Shown piece by piece: positions 52,100 through 61,314 of a DNA stretch of 64,000 bases. The notes beneath the pieces are model-generated. The model had not been told where the DNA came from, did not search any database, and saw nothing but the letters and a program-made list of their open reading frames with translations. How positions within the stretch are numbered: position 1 is the stretch's first letter; each line of letters opens with the position of its first letter. The stretch spans positions 1-64,000 of the forward strand of contig CAJUHS010000002.1 in the NCBI GenBank assembly GCA_910586535.1. Direction: 5' to 3'. The stretch comes from an uncultured Oscillospiraceae bacterium (lineage in GTDB: Bacteria; Bacillota; Clostridia; Oscillospirales; Ruminococcaceae). The position numbers and the translations under genes are program-made.

Positions 52100-53506
52100 T
52101 CATACCGGGTGAACTTTGTTCTCTGCATCAGCGTGAGCACTGTCAACACCATATTTTTCATCCCGTCTCTTGGCAAAGAATTTCGGAGCTACCTGCGGGA
52201 ACATTGCATAGCTGAGTACATCCTCCTCTTGTTCAGCCCATTCGGAAGCTTCTTCTTTAAGCTTATTAAGCTCAGGCTGCAAAAGGTCAGCAGGACGACA
52301 GGTAATGGGTTCCTCACCCTTAAGTATCTTCTTGCTGAATTCAGGGTCAATAGGAGCTGGAGTTTTTCCGTACTCGCCCTTAACGAGAGCCTTAAATTCC
52401 TTTGTAACAGTTTTATAGCGTTCGCCGTTGATTACGTTGAACACTGCCTGTGTACCAACGATCTGTGAGGTAGGCGTAACAAGCGGAGGATAGCCCGCGT
52501 CCTTACGAACGTTAGGAACTTCCTTAAGCACATCGGTAAACTTATCCTCTTTTCCAGCCTGCTTAAGCTGTGAAAGCAGGTTGGAAAGCATTCCTCCGGG
52601 AACCTGATAAATAAGAGCATTTGCGTCAACAGCAAGCATTTTCGGGTCAAGCTGACCGTTGTCAATGTATTTCTTGCGGAGCTTCATAAAGTAATCGCGA
52701 ATTTCAGTGAGCAGAACAAGATCAAGACCTGTATCGTACTCGGTACCCTGCAAAGCCGCAACCATTGACTCGGTAGGCGCATGGGAAGTACCCAAAGCAA
52801 GTGGAGACATAGCGGTATCAATCATATCAGCGCCGTTTTCAATGCCCTTCAAAAGACACATTGAAGCCAAACCAGAAGTATAGTGGGTGTGAAGCTGTAC
52901 GGGAATCTTTACAGCCGCCTTGATAGCCTTAACAAGCTCGGCAGTTCTGTAAGGAGTGAGCAGGGCAGCCATGTCCTTGATACAAATAGAATCCGCACCC
53001 TCAGCTTCTATCTCCTTGCAGTAATTAACATAATAATCGGTTGTGAACACGTCGCCCAGCGTATAAGAAATAGCAACCTGAGCGTGCGCTCCCTCTTTCT
53101 TTGCAGCAGAAATAGCTGTTCTGAGGTTTCTTATATCGTTGAGAGCGTCAAAAATACGGATAATATCGATACCGTTTGCAGCGGATTTCTGAACGAAATA
53201 CTCCAGAACATCATCTGCATAATGACGGTAACCAAGCATATTCTGACCTCTGAAAAGCATCTGAAGCTTTGTGTTTGGCATTTCCTTACGAAGTATGCGG
53301 AGTCTTTCCCAAGGATCTTCATTAAGAAAACGAAGACAGGAATCGAACGTTGCTCCGCCCCAAACCTCTGCGGAATAATAGCCGACCTTATCCATTGTTG
53401 AAAGTATGGGACGCATTTCGTCCATAGTCATTCTTGTAGCAATAAGAGACTGGTGCGCGTCACGGAGAACCGTTTCGGTAACTTTTATTTTAGCCATTTT
53501 GATCAA
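52100..53506 (-). CDS. Pyruvate/oxaloacetate carboxyltransferase (OadA / transcarboxylase 5S type)
   Basis: This TIM-barrel enzyme moves CO2 between biotin and pyruvate/oxaloacetate. ETVLRDAHQSLIATRM holds the metal Asp, YRHYADDVLEYF follows, the metal histidines are in LHTHYTSGLASM, and LGTSHAPTESMVAAL is conserved. Length 468 residues equals a free subunit without its own biotin domain, which is provided by the next gene upstream. The C-terminus diverges after NKVHPV. Confidence 0.9.
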   Translation of the reverse strand: MIKMAKIKVTETVLRDAHQSLIATRMTMDEMRPILSTMDKVGYYSAEVWGGATFDSCLRFLNEDPWERLRILRKEMPNTKLQMLFRGQNMLGYRHYADDVLEYFVQKSAANGIDIIRIFDALNDIRNLRTAISAAKKEGAHAQVAISYTLGDVFTTDYYVNYCKEIEAEGADSICIKDMAALLTPYRTAELVKAIKAAVKIPVQLHTHYTSGLASMCLLKGIENGADMIDTAMSPLALGTSHAPTESMVAALQGTEYDTGLDLVLLTEIRDYFMKLRKKYIDNGQLDPKMLAVDANALIYQVPGGMLSNLLSQLKQAGKEDKFTDVLKEVPNVRKDAGYPPLVTPTSQIVGTQAVFNVINGERYKTVTKEFKALVKGEYGKTPAPIDPEFSKKILKGEEPITCRPADLLQPELNKLKEEASEWAEQEEDVLSYAMFPQVAPKFFAKRRDEKYGVDSAHADAENKVHPV

Positions 53507-53518
53507 CCTTTCGTAAGA

Positions 53519-53878
53519 TTACTGAATGTAAGCGAGAGCGTCTCCCGAGTTTACGCTGTCGCCTTTCTTAACGCTGATTGCAGAAACCTTTCCGGCTTTG
53601 GGAGCAACGATATCGTTCTCCATTTTCATAGCTTCAAGAACCATAAGTACCTGACCCTCTGTAACGGTATCTCCGACAGAAGCCTTAACGTCAAGAATAG
53701 TTCCGGGCATAGGAGCGTTTACGGCAGTTCCGTCAGCAGGAGCTGCGGCGGCAGGGGCAGCCTGTACAGGAACGGAAACCGCAACCGGTGCGGCAGCAGG
53801 AGCAGCTGTTCCTCCTGAAACTTCCTCAACGGCAACATCGTAAGCCTTTCCGTTTACGGTAATATTAAATCTTTTCAT
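53519..53878 (-). CDS. Biotin carboxyl carrier protein (transcarboxylase 1.3S type)
   Basis: The 119-residue carrier has a mobile alanine/proline-rich linker (residues 25-55) and a C-terminal biotinyl domain whose lysine is in VLEAMKMEND. The start MKRFNITVNGKAYDV at 53878 follows GGTGG. It shuttles the carboxyl group between the two neighbouring carboxyltransferases. Confidence 0.93.
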   Translation of the reverse strand: MKRFNITVNGKAYDVAVEEVSGGTAAPAAAPVAVSVPVQAAPAAAAPADGTAVNAPMPGTILDVKASVGDTVTEGQVLMVLEAMKMENDIVAPKAGKVSAISVKKGDSVNSGDALAYIQ

Positions 53879-53976
53879 AACAATAACCACCATTCATATA
53901 TTTTTCAAAGTTTTTATTGCCACAGAGAATATCGGTTCAACAAATCTGCTAACCTATATTCTCTGACTTCTAACCT

Positions 53977-55344
53977 TTAAAAGGGCATATTACTGTGCTT
54001 CTTGGGCAAACGCTTGGTCATTCTCTTGCCGTTCATAAGCTCCAGAACAGCAATAATCTTTCCGCGGGCTTCATCTGCGGAAATTATTCCATCAACGCAG
54101 CCCTTTGAGGCGGCATCAAACGCGGAAGCGTTTTCGTCAGCGTACTGAGCAGCCAGCTTATTCCTTTCCTCAGAAAGATTCGCCGCGCCCTTGAGTTTGT
54201 CGTGCCAAAGAAATTCAACCGCCGCAACAGGTGCGATGGGAGAAATAACAGCCTCAGGATATGCGTAAGTAACATCGGCATTGCCTGCTCCGAAAGCAGC
54301 CATAGCCGCACCGTAAGCTTTGCCGCTAACAACGGATACTTTAAGAGTTGTAGCCTCAGCATACGCATTGGAAACCTTTGCCATATCTCTTACACAAGTG
54401 TTGGAAGCAAAACCTTCGGTATCAATATAAGTAAGTATAGGGATAGAAAAAGCGTCGCATGTTCTTACAAATCTTGCAAGCTTTGAGCAATCGTCTGAAG
54501 TAAGCTTATCCGCTGATTTATTTGTAGCCGCTATTCCCACGGCAGAGCCTCCGACAGTTGCAATTGCAGTATAGGCGGACGTTCCGAATCCGGACGAGAG
54601 TTCTATCACACTGTCCGAATCGGCAACAGCCATTGCGATCTCATCAGCTGTACCGCTTGCAGCCTTTCCTGTTTCAGAAAACTCAAACATAGGCGCAGAG
54701 GAAATATTATTTGCAGGAAGAATGGCAATAAGCTTTTTAACAGCCTCCATTGCTGCCTTATCATCTTTAGCGGAAAGCGCCGCAGTTCCGTTGGCAACAG
54801 CGTCTTCGCCCTTTATGTCTTTACCTGGAGTAGTATAGAGCTCTCCGTCGTCTGTGATAACAACAAAATCGGCAGAACACGCCGCCATAGCTGCGCTGCC
54901 TGCACAGGTTCCGGCAATTACCGAGATCTGAGGGACTACGCCCGAAAGGTTGCTTGTCCAAAGCAGAATATCGCTGTACGCTTTGATAGCTTCAGCGCCG
55001 TCATCAACAAAAGCTCCGTTTGAATCATAAATACCCACAACAGGCACGCCCGTACGTGAAGCAAGGTCAAATACTTTACAAATCTTTGCTGCATGACGGC
55101 TGTTTACCGCACCACCCTTAACGGCTCTGTCCTGTGAAAATGCATAAACGGGACTTCCGTCAACATATCCGTAAGCAGTAATTACTCCCGCAGGAGAGTT
55201 TCCGTTCATAACGGCTGCATCAAGTTCGGTGAACTGTCCATCGTCAAATAATTCCGCAAGACGTTTTGCCGCCGCGCTTTGGCAGTCTGCCGCCGAGTAC
55301 GACTTATAGGCGTCAAATTTAGCCTTCTGGCTTTCAGTTAACAT
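53977..55344 (-). CDS. Acyl-CoA carboxyltransferase subunit (transcarboxylase 12S/PccB type)
   Basis: A crotonase-fold carboxyltransferase of 455 residues, shorter than the usual 510-520. FSQDRAVKGGAVNSRHAAKI is the oxyanion-forming region of the N-terminal half; AGTCAGSAAMAACSADF and GKAYGAAMAAFG are the glycine-rich CoA/biotin loops. With the biotin carrier and OadA-type gene it makes the subunit set of methylmalonyl-CoA:pyruvate transcarboxylase; a sodium-pumping decarboxylase is the alternative, but no membrane beta subunit is here. Confidence 0.85.
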   Translation of the reverse strand: MLTESQKAKFDAYKSYSAADCQSAAAKRLAELFDDGQFTELDAAVMNGNSPAGVITAYGYVDGSPVYAFSQDRAVKGGAVNSRHAAKICKVFDLASRTGVPVVGIYDSNGAFVDDGAEAIKAYSDILLWTSNLSGVVPQISVIAGTCAGSAAMAACSADFVVITDDGELYTTPGKDIKGEDAVANGTAALSAKDDKAAMEAVKKLIAILPANNISSAPMFEFSETGKAASGTADEIAMAVADSDSVIELSSGFGTSAYTAIATVGGSAVGIAATNKSADKLTSDDCSKLARFVRTCDAFSIPILTYIDTEGFASNTCVRDMAKVSNAYAEATTLKVSVVSGKAYGAAMAAFGAGNADVTYAYPEAVISPIAPVAAVEFLWHDKLKGAANLSEERNKLAAQYADENASAFDAASKGCVDGIISADEARGKIIAVLELMNGKRMTKRLPKKHSNMPF

Positions 55345-55421
55345 ATAAGGTTCCTCCGTTCGATATCAGTATCCGAGATCGGCTTTGCCGAATACGGTTA
55401 CAAAAAAATTATACCAGAATA

Positions 55422-55450
55422 ATTATACTACTTTTTTCCTTGATTGACAA
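55422..55450 (-). promoter_or_regulatory. Promoter for the carboxyltransferase operon
   Basis: On the minus strand TTGTCA (55445-55450) and TATAAT (55422-55427) are 17 bases apart, about 77 bases before the first ATG. Confidence 0.75.
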
Positions 55451-55502
55451 GATAATAACAATATTTTTACATATTTTTTCAATTTATTCATATTTAAACA
55501 GG

Positions 55503-56231
55503 TCATTTTTCCCCTACCGCACTTCTGATAGCGCGAAGCTCCTCAGAAGTAAGCTCTCTGTAGGCTCCCGGTTTGAGCATACCCAGCCTCAAAGGACCGA
55601 TAGCTGTCCGTTTAAGCCTTGATACCTCAAGATTCACAGACTCGCACATCTTACGTATCTGGCGGTTCCTGCCCTCACGGATAACAATTTGAAGCACTAC
55701 CCTGCCCTGTTCCTGAACAAGAACGTCCACAGACGCAGTCAGTGTTTTCCTGCCGTCTATCTCGACACCCGCCGAAAGCCGCGCAAGCTGTTCCTCGCTT
55801 ACCGGAGGACGAACCGTTACACGGTAAGTTTTGGACACATGGCGGCTGGGGTGCATGATATCGTTTGAAAAATTTCCGTCGTTTGTAAACAGCAGCAGAC
55901 CTTCGGAATTTCTGTCAAGTCTGCCCACAGGGTACACTCTTGCAGGAAAATCCTTCAGAAGCTCGGTAACGCAGCGTCGGTCAAGCTCGTCCGACATGGT
56001 TGTAACGTATCCGCGCGGCTTGTTGAGCATTATATAGTATTTTTCACGTTTTTTTGCAATTGGCAGCTTTTCCCCGTCCACAGCAATAATATCTTTAACG
56101 GTAGCTCCGTCGCCGATATGGGCGGCTCTGCCGTTGACCGTGACCTTGCCCTGCTTTATTAATTCCTCCGCTTTTCTGCGGGAACACATCCCGCTTTCCG
56201 CTATAAGCTTCTGAAGTCTGACTTTTTCCAC
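55503..56231 (-). CDS. RsuA/RluB-family rRNA pseudouridine synthase
   Basis: An N-terminal S4 RNA-binding domain (QKLIAESGMCSRRKAEELIK) is followed by the catalytic domain with PVGRLDRNSEGLLLFTND, which holds the essential Asp, and EGRNRQIRKMCE. GTG at 56231 is chosen because AGGAG lies seven bases before it and this removes an overlap with dacF. Length 242 residues is normal. It is the last gene of the scp operon, like rluB in Bacillus. Confidence 0.92.
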   Translation of the reverse strand: MEKVRLQKLIAESGMCSRRKAEELIKQGKVTVNGRAAHIGDGATVKDIIAVDGEKLPIAKKREKYYIMLNKPRGYVTTMSDELDRRCVTELLKDFPARVYPVGRLDRNSEGLLLFTNDGNFSNDIMHPSRHVSKTYRVTVRPPVSEEQLARLSAGVEIDGRKTLTASVDVLVQEQGRVVLQIVIREGRNRQIRKMCESVNLEVSRLKRTAIGPLRLGMLKPGAYRELTSEELRAIRSAVGEK

Positions 56232-56245
56232 TTGCCTGCTCCTTT

Positions 56246-57391
56246 TCAGTCTATAATTTGTTTGAACCACTCCAAGACAGTTTCGTAAACGCTCGGCTTA
56301 TGCTTGCTGACAACAGCTTCGCAGCCGTCCTTTGCAATCACGTTAACGGTGCACATTAGCTTTCCGTCGGCATAAAAATTTACCTTTCCGACATTTTTTC
56401 CTTTTTCAACCGGAGCGTAAACAAAGTCAGAAATCAATGTTTCCGACGTTATCTCGGGTTCTGCACCGTTTACAATAGTATACGAGGGTATATTTTCCAG
56501 TTCAACGGAAACCTCTCCTACAGTTCCTCCCGCAGTTTTTATCCGAAGTCCCGAACAATCAAAGGAAACATCTCGGCTTTCAGTAACGGAAAAACCGTAA
56601 TCGTACATTTTTTTATGGTCGTTCCAGTCGTCGGAAGCGTTCAGGGTAACACAGATAAGTGTGACTCCGTTCTTTTCCGCAGCTGAAACGAGACACCTTC
56701 CCGCTTCATCGGTAAAGCCGGTTTTTACGCCTATACAGCAGTCGTACATAGTCAGCAGCTTGTTAGTATTCACAAGCCACCTCTCATATGGCGGATTACC
56801 GAATTTAAGCTTCGCGCGCTTCGTACCGCATATTTCGCGGAAATCATCATTTCTGAGAGCTTCCCTCGTAAGCATAGCCATATCGTACGCGGTTGAGTAA
56901 TGGTTTTCATTATGCAGTCCCGATGGAGTAACAAAATTTGTGTCCTCAAGACCGATTTTCTCAGCCCTTTGATTCATCATCTCCGCAAACTTTTCGGTAC
57001 TGCCAGCCAGCGTTACAGCCGTCTGATTTGCGGCGTCGTTTCCCGACGGAAGCAGCATACCGTAGCAAAGCGCTCGCTTGGTAACGATATCGTCCTCGCA
57101 TAGCCCCATGGACGAGCCCTCCACCATGATAGCCTCGTTGTCCACCCTGAATGGTGTGTCCAGACCGCCGCTTTCAAGCAAAAGTAGCGCAGACATTATC
57201 TTCGTGGTGCTTGCCATGGGAAGTCTTTGTTTTTCGTTTTTTTCTGCAATGACCGTTCCTGTCTGAGCGTCTATCAGTATCGCCGCCTTTGCGGAAAGTC
57301 CCGCAAGAGAAACGGCTTCAGCTTTCAGTGCAAACGGAAAAATTACCGCCGCTGAAAGCAAAGTGCCTATAATACGTTTAACTTGTTTCAT
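56246..57391 (-). CDS. D-alanyl-D-alanine carboxypeptidase (DacF/PBP5 type)
   Basis: A penicillin-binding protein that trims the D-Ala from peptidoglycan. The signal peptide (residues 1-27, IIGTLLSAAVIFPFALKAEA) precedes the active-site motifs ASTTKIMS, PSGNDAANQ and GVKTGFTDEAG, and a C-terminal domain ends with an amphipathic helix (ETVLEWFKQIID) that can bind the membrane. The start at 57391 follows GGAGG. Lying next to a gerW-type gene points to a DacF-like role in sporulation, inferred. Confidence 0.92.
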   Translation of the reverse strand: MKQVKRIIGTLLSAAVIFPFALKAEAVSLAGLSAKAAILIDAQTGTVIAEKNEKQRLPMASTTKIMSALLLLESGGLDTPFRVDNEAIMVEGSSMGLCEDDIVTKRALCYGMLLPSGNDAANQTAVTLAGSTEKFAEMMNQRAEKIGLEDTNFVTPSGLHNENHYSTAYDMAMLTREALRNDDFREICGTKRAKLKFGNPPYERWLVNTNKLLTMYDCCIGVKTGFTDEAGRCLVSAAEKNGVTLICVTLNASDDWNDHKKMYDYGFSVTESRDVSFDCSGLRIKTAGGTVGEVSVELENIPSYTIVNGAEPEITSETLISDFVYAPVEKGKNVGKVNFYADGKLMCTVNVIAKDGCEAVVSKHKPSVYETVLEWFKQIID

Positions 57392-57451
57392 ACAAACCTC
57401 CAAAGGAATATTTACATAATATCTTATGGAGTCTGTATGCAAAATATTTAG

Positions 57452-57925
57452 TTAAAAGTCAAATCCCTCGGTGTTAATTTCAACCTTTTCTATCTCCGGT
57501 TCGGCAGAATCCGACGGTGCGGAAATATCTTCAACATTTATAGGTTCGTTGGAATCTTTATCCTTTTTCTTTGAAAACATTGCCTGTATTTTTGAAATAA
57601 GCTCTGGAACAGCGCTGACTATAGCGTTTGCAGAGGAATTGCCCGAGCCCAGCTCAAGAAGCTTAACGTCCTCGCCTGAAACCACAATAAACGCCAGAGG
57701 ATTAATGGTTACTCCTCCTCCGCTGCCGCCTCCGAAAAACTCCTTTTCATTTTTTGACGGAAGATCGGAGCCTCCGGCAGCAAATCCGTAGGAAACCTTT
57801 GAAACAGGAATAATTGTTATTCCGCCATCGATCTTTATAGGATTTCCTATTACCGTATCCGCGTCGGACAGTTCGTGGATCTTTCCAATTGCAGATGAGA
57901 CCAAATCTTTTACCTTTGTATCCAT
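57452..57925 (-). CDS. GerW/YtfJ-family sporulation protein
   Basis: The 157-residue protein has the YtfJ core: DTVIGNPIKIDGGITIIPVS, then GFAAGGSD, GGGSGGGVTINPLAFIVV and VKLLELG. In Bacillus, YtfJ is needed for germination of the spore. The start MDTKVKDLV at 57925 is chosen for AAGGAG seven bases before it. It lies between the DUF2953 gene and dacF, as in many Clostridia. Confidence 0.9.
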   Translation of the reverse strand: MDTKVKDLVSSAIGKIHELSDADTVIGNPIKIDGGITIIPVSKVSYGFAAGGSDLPSKNEKEFFGGGSGGGVTINPLAFIVVSGEDVKLLELGSGNSSANAIVSAVPELISKIQAMFSKKKDKDSNEPINVEDISAPSDSAEPEIEKVEINTEGFDF

Positions 57926-57940
57926 TTTCATTCTCCTTTA

Positions 57941-58720
57941 TTATAGTTGAGCGGCTGCTTCATTAGACTGCCGCTTGTCTGACTTCCCCATTATACTCTT
58001 ATAGTTTATTATAAATCCTCCGAGAATACCCAGTACCGCAGCCAAAAGCGTTGACGGTCTTGCCGTAATATCAGCGGCAGTATCGTACACAGGCTTTTTC
58101 CCGTCAAAATCACAAGAAATATCGACTGACTTTACTTTTGTGCGGAATAATGTGCTTATTATAGAAATGCCGTTATAAACGGCAGCGCTTACCGTTCCGT
58201 AACTTACCGCCGTTTTGCAGGCGTCATCCCCCGCAATAACAAAATCAATCATAAGGTTTTCGATGTAAATATGGGTAAATATCCTCCTGAGCCTTTTCTC
58301 TGAAAAACCCCATATTATCTTGATCTTTTCAATAAGTTCCGACAGCTTGTCAAGCTTGTCCTTAAGCTTTTCCTTTTGCTTTTTTTCTGAGGGAATATTT
58401 TCCGTATCTTCTTCAAATTCTGTATCGGCATTTTCGGAGATATCCATGCTTTCTTCCGTTTTTACAAATTCCTCCGCAGATTCATTTTCTGACGATATAT
58501 CCTTTCTACCTTTTTTCTTGCGGGTATCTTGTTTTGCCTTACCGGCTTTCTCCTTTTTCTTTTTGCGCTTATTTTTTTTAAAAGGATAAATAGTAAACCA
58601 AAGATATTTCAGCCTGAAGTCAAACTCTCCGCCGATGTACCTTATACGCACACGAAGCTTCACATTAAGTGCAAGCGCAAAAAACAGTATTATCGCGGCG
58701 ATCACTATCAAAGCCGTCAA
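57941..58720 (-). CDS. DUF2953 (YtfI-like) membrane protein
   Basis: An N-terminal membrane helix (residues 1-18) precedes a segment with RVRIRYIGGEFDFRLKYLWF, the family signature, then a very lysine/glutamate-rich linker (about 60-125) and a second hydrophobic part near the end. It often precedes ytfJ. The start is TTG at 58720 with GGGTGG seven bases before it. Function is not known. Confidence 0.82.
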   Translation of the reverse strand: MTALIVIAAIILFFALALNVKLRVRIRYIGGEFDFRLKYLWFTIYPFKKNKRKKKKEKAGKAKQDTRKKKGRKDISSENESAEEFVKTEESMDISENADTEFEEDTENIPSEKKQKEKLKDKLDKLSELIEKIKIIWGFSEKRLRRIFTHIYIENLMIDFVIAGDDACKTAVSYGTVSAAVYNGISIISTLFRTKVKSVDISCDFDGKKPVYDTAADITARPSTLLAAVLGILGGFIINYKSIMGKSDKRQSNEAAAQL

Positions 58721-58735
58721 TGCTTTACCACCCTT

Positions 58736-59338
58736 TCACACATCGGAAACATCCCCGCCGTCCAAAACCTCCACGGATTTACCTTTATCGTTGGAAATAA
58801 GTATCTCGTCAAAACTTACCTGTCCGTCTGAATCAGGCAGAGCAGGCAGATCGTCCAAAGAGGAAAGCTGAAAGCATCTTAGAAAAGCAGAAGTCGTTTT
58901 ATAGGCGATAGGCTTTCCCGGAACATCAAGACGTCCGGCCTCCTCAAGAAGATTTTTATCAACAAGAGAATTGACAACACTCGAACTGTCTATACCCCTG
59001 ACGTGCTCTACAAAACCTTTTGTTACGGGCTGATTGTAGGCTATTATGGTAAGCACTTCCATTGCCGCAGGAGAAAGCGGAGTATTTTTTTTCGACTCCA
59101 GCGCAGCTCTTACATAGTCGAAAAATTCGGCTTTGACCGCAAGCTGGTAGCTGTTGCCAAGTTTTAACACTGTAAGCGCGCTTCCCGTAGACTCGTATCT
59201 ATCAACTAAAAGCTGAACAAGCTTTTCCGGCATATCAGCCTCTACTCCCGCCGCAGCACAGAGCTTTTCGGCTTCGATAGGCTCTCCGTGTGCGAAAAGT
59301 ATAGCTTCGACAGCGGAAATACCCTCGTTTATCTTCAT
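58736..59338 (-). CDS. scpB: Segregation and condensation protein B
   Basis: ScpB is the kite subunit of the bacterial SMC complex. Two winged-helix domains are seen, with AVEAILFAHGEPIEAEKL at the start, SPAAMEVLTIIAYNQPVTKG in the middle and GRLDVPGKPIAYKTT after. Length 200 residues is normal. Its ATG overlaps the scpA stop (ATGA). Confidence 0.95.
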   Translation of the reverse strand: MKINEGISAVEAILFAHGEPIEAEKLCAAAGVEADMPEKLVQLLVDRYESTGSALTVLKLGNSYQLAVKAEFFDYVRAALESKKNTPLSPAAMEVLTIIAYNQPVTKGFVEHVRGIDSSSVVNSLVDKNLLEEAGRLDVPGKPIAYKTTSAFLRCFQLSSLDDLPALPDSDGQVSFDEILISNDKGKSVEVLDGGDVSDV

Positions 59339-60087
59339 GAATATGAAACCTCCGTTTCGGTTTGGTCGAACGGCTCAGAATGAATCTTGCTGTGTTCCCT
59401 ATTAAAGGTTATCACTGTATTGTCATCGTTCAGCATTATTCTTCCGGATTTTGTAAGCTCCAGCACAGCAAGAAAAACCGCAACGCGTTCGGAACGGTCA
59501 GTCAATCCTGCAAACAAACCGTCCATAAAACAGCTTCCGGATTTATAGAGCCGCCTGAGGACAAAAATTATTTTGGACGTTACAGAAACAATCTTTTTCT
59601 TTACAATAGTATTGAAAGCTTCTGTCTTCACCTTTTCCTCCGGAGGCTTTATCTGTATTTTCAAGTAAGCGTCCAGAAGCTCCTGCGGATCGTGAATAAT
59701 CGGATATGTGTTGTCGAACTCTACAGTAAGCTGTCCTCGCACCGCAAAAACGTTGCCGATATAGCGCTCTTTCATAATTTCCGCAGTTTTTTTGCACAGT
59801 GAATACTCAATAAGTCTTCCCTGAAGCTCTTTTTTGAGCTGTTCGGCTTCCTCTTTCTGCGGAAGCAGTGACACTGTTTTAATGTACACTAATCTTGCGG
59901 CCATTTCAAGGAATTCACCTGCGATCTCCATGTTCTGCTCTGACATACGGCTTATATAGTCCAGATACTGATCAAGGAGCTCGGTTATCGGAATGTCGTT
60001 GATATTCAGCTTATGCTTTGAAATCAGGTGGAGCAGAAGATCCAAAGGACCCTCAAAAACTTCAAGCTTGAATGAGATCTGCTCCAT
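59335..60087 (-). CDS. scpA: Segregation and condensation protein A
   Basis: ScpA is the kleisin that closes the SMC ring. The N-terminal FKLEVFEGPLDLLLHLI, the central EFLEMAARLVYIKTVSLLP and the C-terminal winged helix (VAVFLAVLELTKSGRIML) are signatures. Length 250 residues is normal. It follows the site-2 protease stop directly. Confidence 0.96.
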   Translation of the reverse strand: MEQISFKLEVFEGPLDLLLHLISKHKLNINDIPITELLDQYLDYISRMSEQNMEIAGEFLEMAARLVYIKTVSLLPQKEEAEQLKKELQGRLIEYSLCKKTAEIMKERYIGNVFAVRGQLTVEFDNTYPIIHDPQELLDAYLKIQIKPPEEKVKTEAFNTIVKKKIVSVTSKIIFVLRRLYKSGSCFMDGLFAGLTDRSERVAVFLAVLELTKSGRIMLNDDNTVITFNREHSKIHSEPFDQTETEVSYS

Positions 60088-60738
60088 TTACATACCTCGA
60101 ATCATAAGAATATCTACCCATATCGAAAGACGATTCATAAGACCAAAAGCCTGCTGCTGCAAAAAATAAAGAGGCTTGTCAAGAAATCCCAACCATATTG
60201 ACAGAAAAAGGATACCGAAAATAATGTTTTCGTACTTCATAACCTTAAAATACAGCTTCTCGGGCAAAACAAGGTTAAATATTCTGGAACCGTCCAAAGG
60301 CGGAACAGGCAATAAATTGAATACAGCCAGTCCCAAATTGAGTATCGTTGCGTACCAGAAAACGTCTGCAAGAGCGTTCACATATGAATTGCCGTAACTG
60401 CTGTATGTAAGTATTTTACATATTACAATGGAAACATAGGACATAAGCACATTTGAAAGGGGTCCAGCCAAAGATGAGACTGCCATTCCTACCTTGCGGT
60501 TCTTGAAATTATTCGCATTTATAGGAACAGGCTTTGCCCAGCCGAATCCTGCAAGCAGCATGAACACCGTACCAAACAGATCAAGATGCCTTAAAGGATT
60601 AAGCGATATCCGCCCCTGATTTTTTGCCGTATCGTCGCCAAGCCAGTGCGCCGCAAGTGCATGAGCGCACTCATGCACCGGAAAAGCTGTCAGAAGCACA
60701 ATGCCATGCATAATAAATTCAATAATTCTATCCTGCAT
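60088..60738 (-). CDS. Site-2 protease family (M50) membrane zinc peptidase
   Basis: A rhomboid-unrelated intramembrane metalloprotease with about five helices. The zinc motif is FPVHECAHALAAH near residue 22 and the second metal ligand is in the VPPLDGSRI segment near 145. Length 216 residues fits the short family that lies before scpA in Clostridia. The substrate is unknown. It is the first gene of the scp operon. Confidence 0.88.
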   Translation of the reverse strand: MQDRIIEFIMHGIVLLTAFPVHECAHALAAHWLGDDTAKNQGRISLNPLRHLDLFGTVFMLLAGFGWAKPVPINANNFKNRKVGMAVSSLAGPLSNVLMSYVSIVICKILTYSSYGNSYVNALADVFWYATILNLGLAVFNLLPVPPLDGSRIFNLVLPEKLYFKVMKYENIIFGILFLSIWLGFLDKPLYFLQQQAFGLMNRLSIWVDILMIRGM

Positions 60739-60802
60739 AAATTATGTACGCTTTGTAAACAAAGCCTCTCCTTTTTCGGCGTAAAGTTCAAAATCAACAT
60801 TT

Positions 60803-60831
60803 ATTATAACATATTTCAATTAAAAATACAA
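60803..60831 (-). promoter_or_regulatory. Promoter for the site-2 protease/scpAB operon
   Basis: On the minus strand TTGTAT (60826-60831) and TATAAT (60803-60808) are 17 bases apart. Confidence 0.7.
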
Positions 60832-60891
60832 GGATATTTCTTAACATTTCCAAAAAAACTTTATTTTTTCAAACTTTTTTTCAAAAAACAC

Positions 60892-60920
60892 TTGCAATTC
60901 CAAAACAGTTGTGATAAAAT
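60892..60920 (+). promoter_or_regulatory. rpmB promoter
   Basis: TTGCAA (60892-60897) and TAAAAT (60915-60920) are 17 bases apart, 48 bases before the ATG. Confidence 0.7.
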
Positions 60921-60968
60921 AGTAACGTTGACTTTATACAATGATATTGAAAAGGAGGTGTAACCCCC

Positions 60969-61157
60969 ATGGCAAAGTGCGATATTTGCGGAAAGGGTGT
61001 TGCTTTCGGTATTAAGGTTTCCCACTCACATCATCGCTCCAACAGAACTTGGAAACCCAACGTTAAGCGTGTAAAAGCTATTGTTGACGGTACTCCTAAG
61101 CATATTTACGTATGTACAAGATGTCTCCGTTCCAATAAGGTTACAAGAGCTGTATAA
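60969..61157 (+). CDS. rpmB: Ribosomal protein L28
   Basis: A 62-residue large-subunit protein. AKCDICGKGVAFGIKVSHSH and KHIYVCTRCLRSNKV show the zinc-ribbon form with four cysteines. ATG at 60969 is preceded by a very strong AAAAGGAGGTG. It has its own promoter and terminator. In Bacillus it adjoins spoVM; here it lies 23 kb away. Confidence 0.97.
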   Translation: MAKCDICGKGVAFGIKVSHSHHRSNRTWKPNVKRVKAIVDGTPKHIYVCTRCLRSNKVTRAV

Positions 61158-61178
61158 CATATCCGTAATGAAACACAC

Positions 61179-61213
61179 AAACGGCGATTCCTAAGGGAAA
61201 CGCCGTTTTTTAT
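61179..61213 (+). terminator. Terminator after rpmB
   Basis: AACGGCG (61180-61186) and CGCCGTT (61201-61207) form a stem whose loop contains a smaller TTCC/GGAA pairing, followed by a T run. Confidence 0.85.
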
Positions 61214-61314
61214 TTATTGTACCGGTTCACGGCTGTCAGTCAATTTCAACTGCACTTCCATTAAACTTGATTATTACACTTATTTGTTGCTATAATTTAA
61301 AGCGGTAAAAATAG

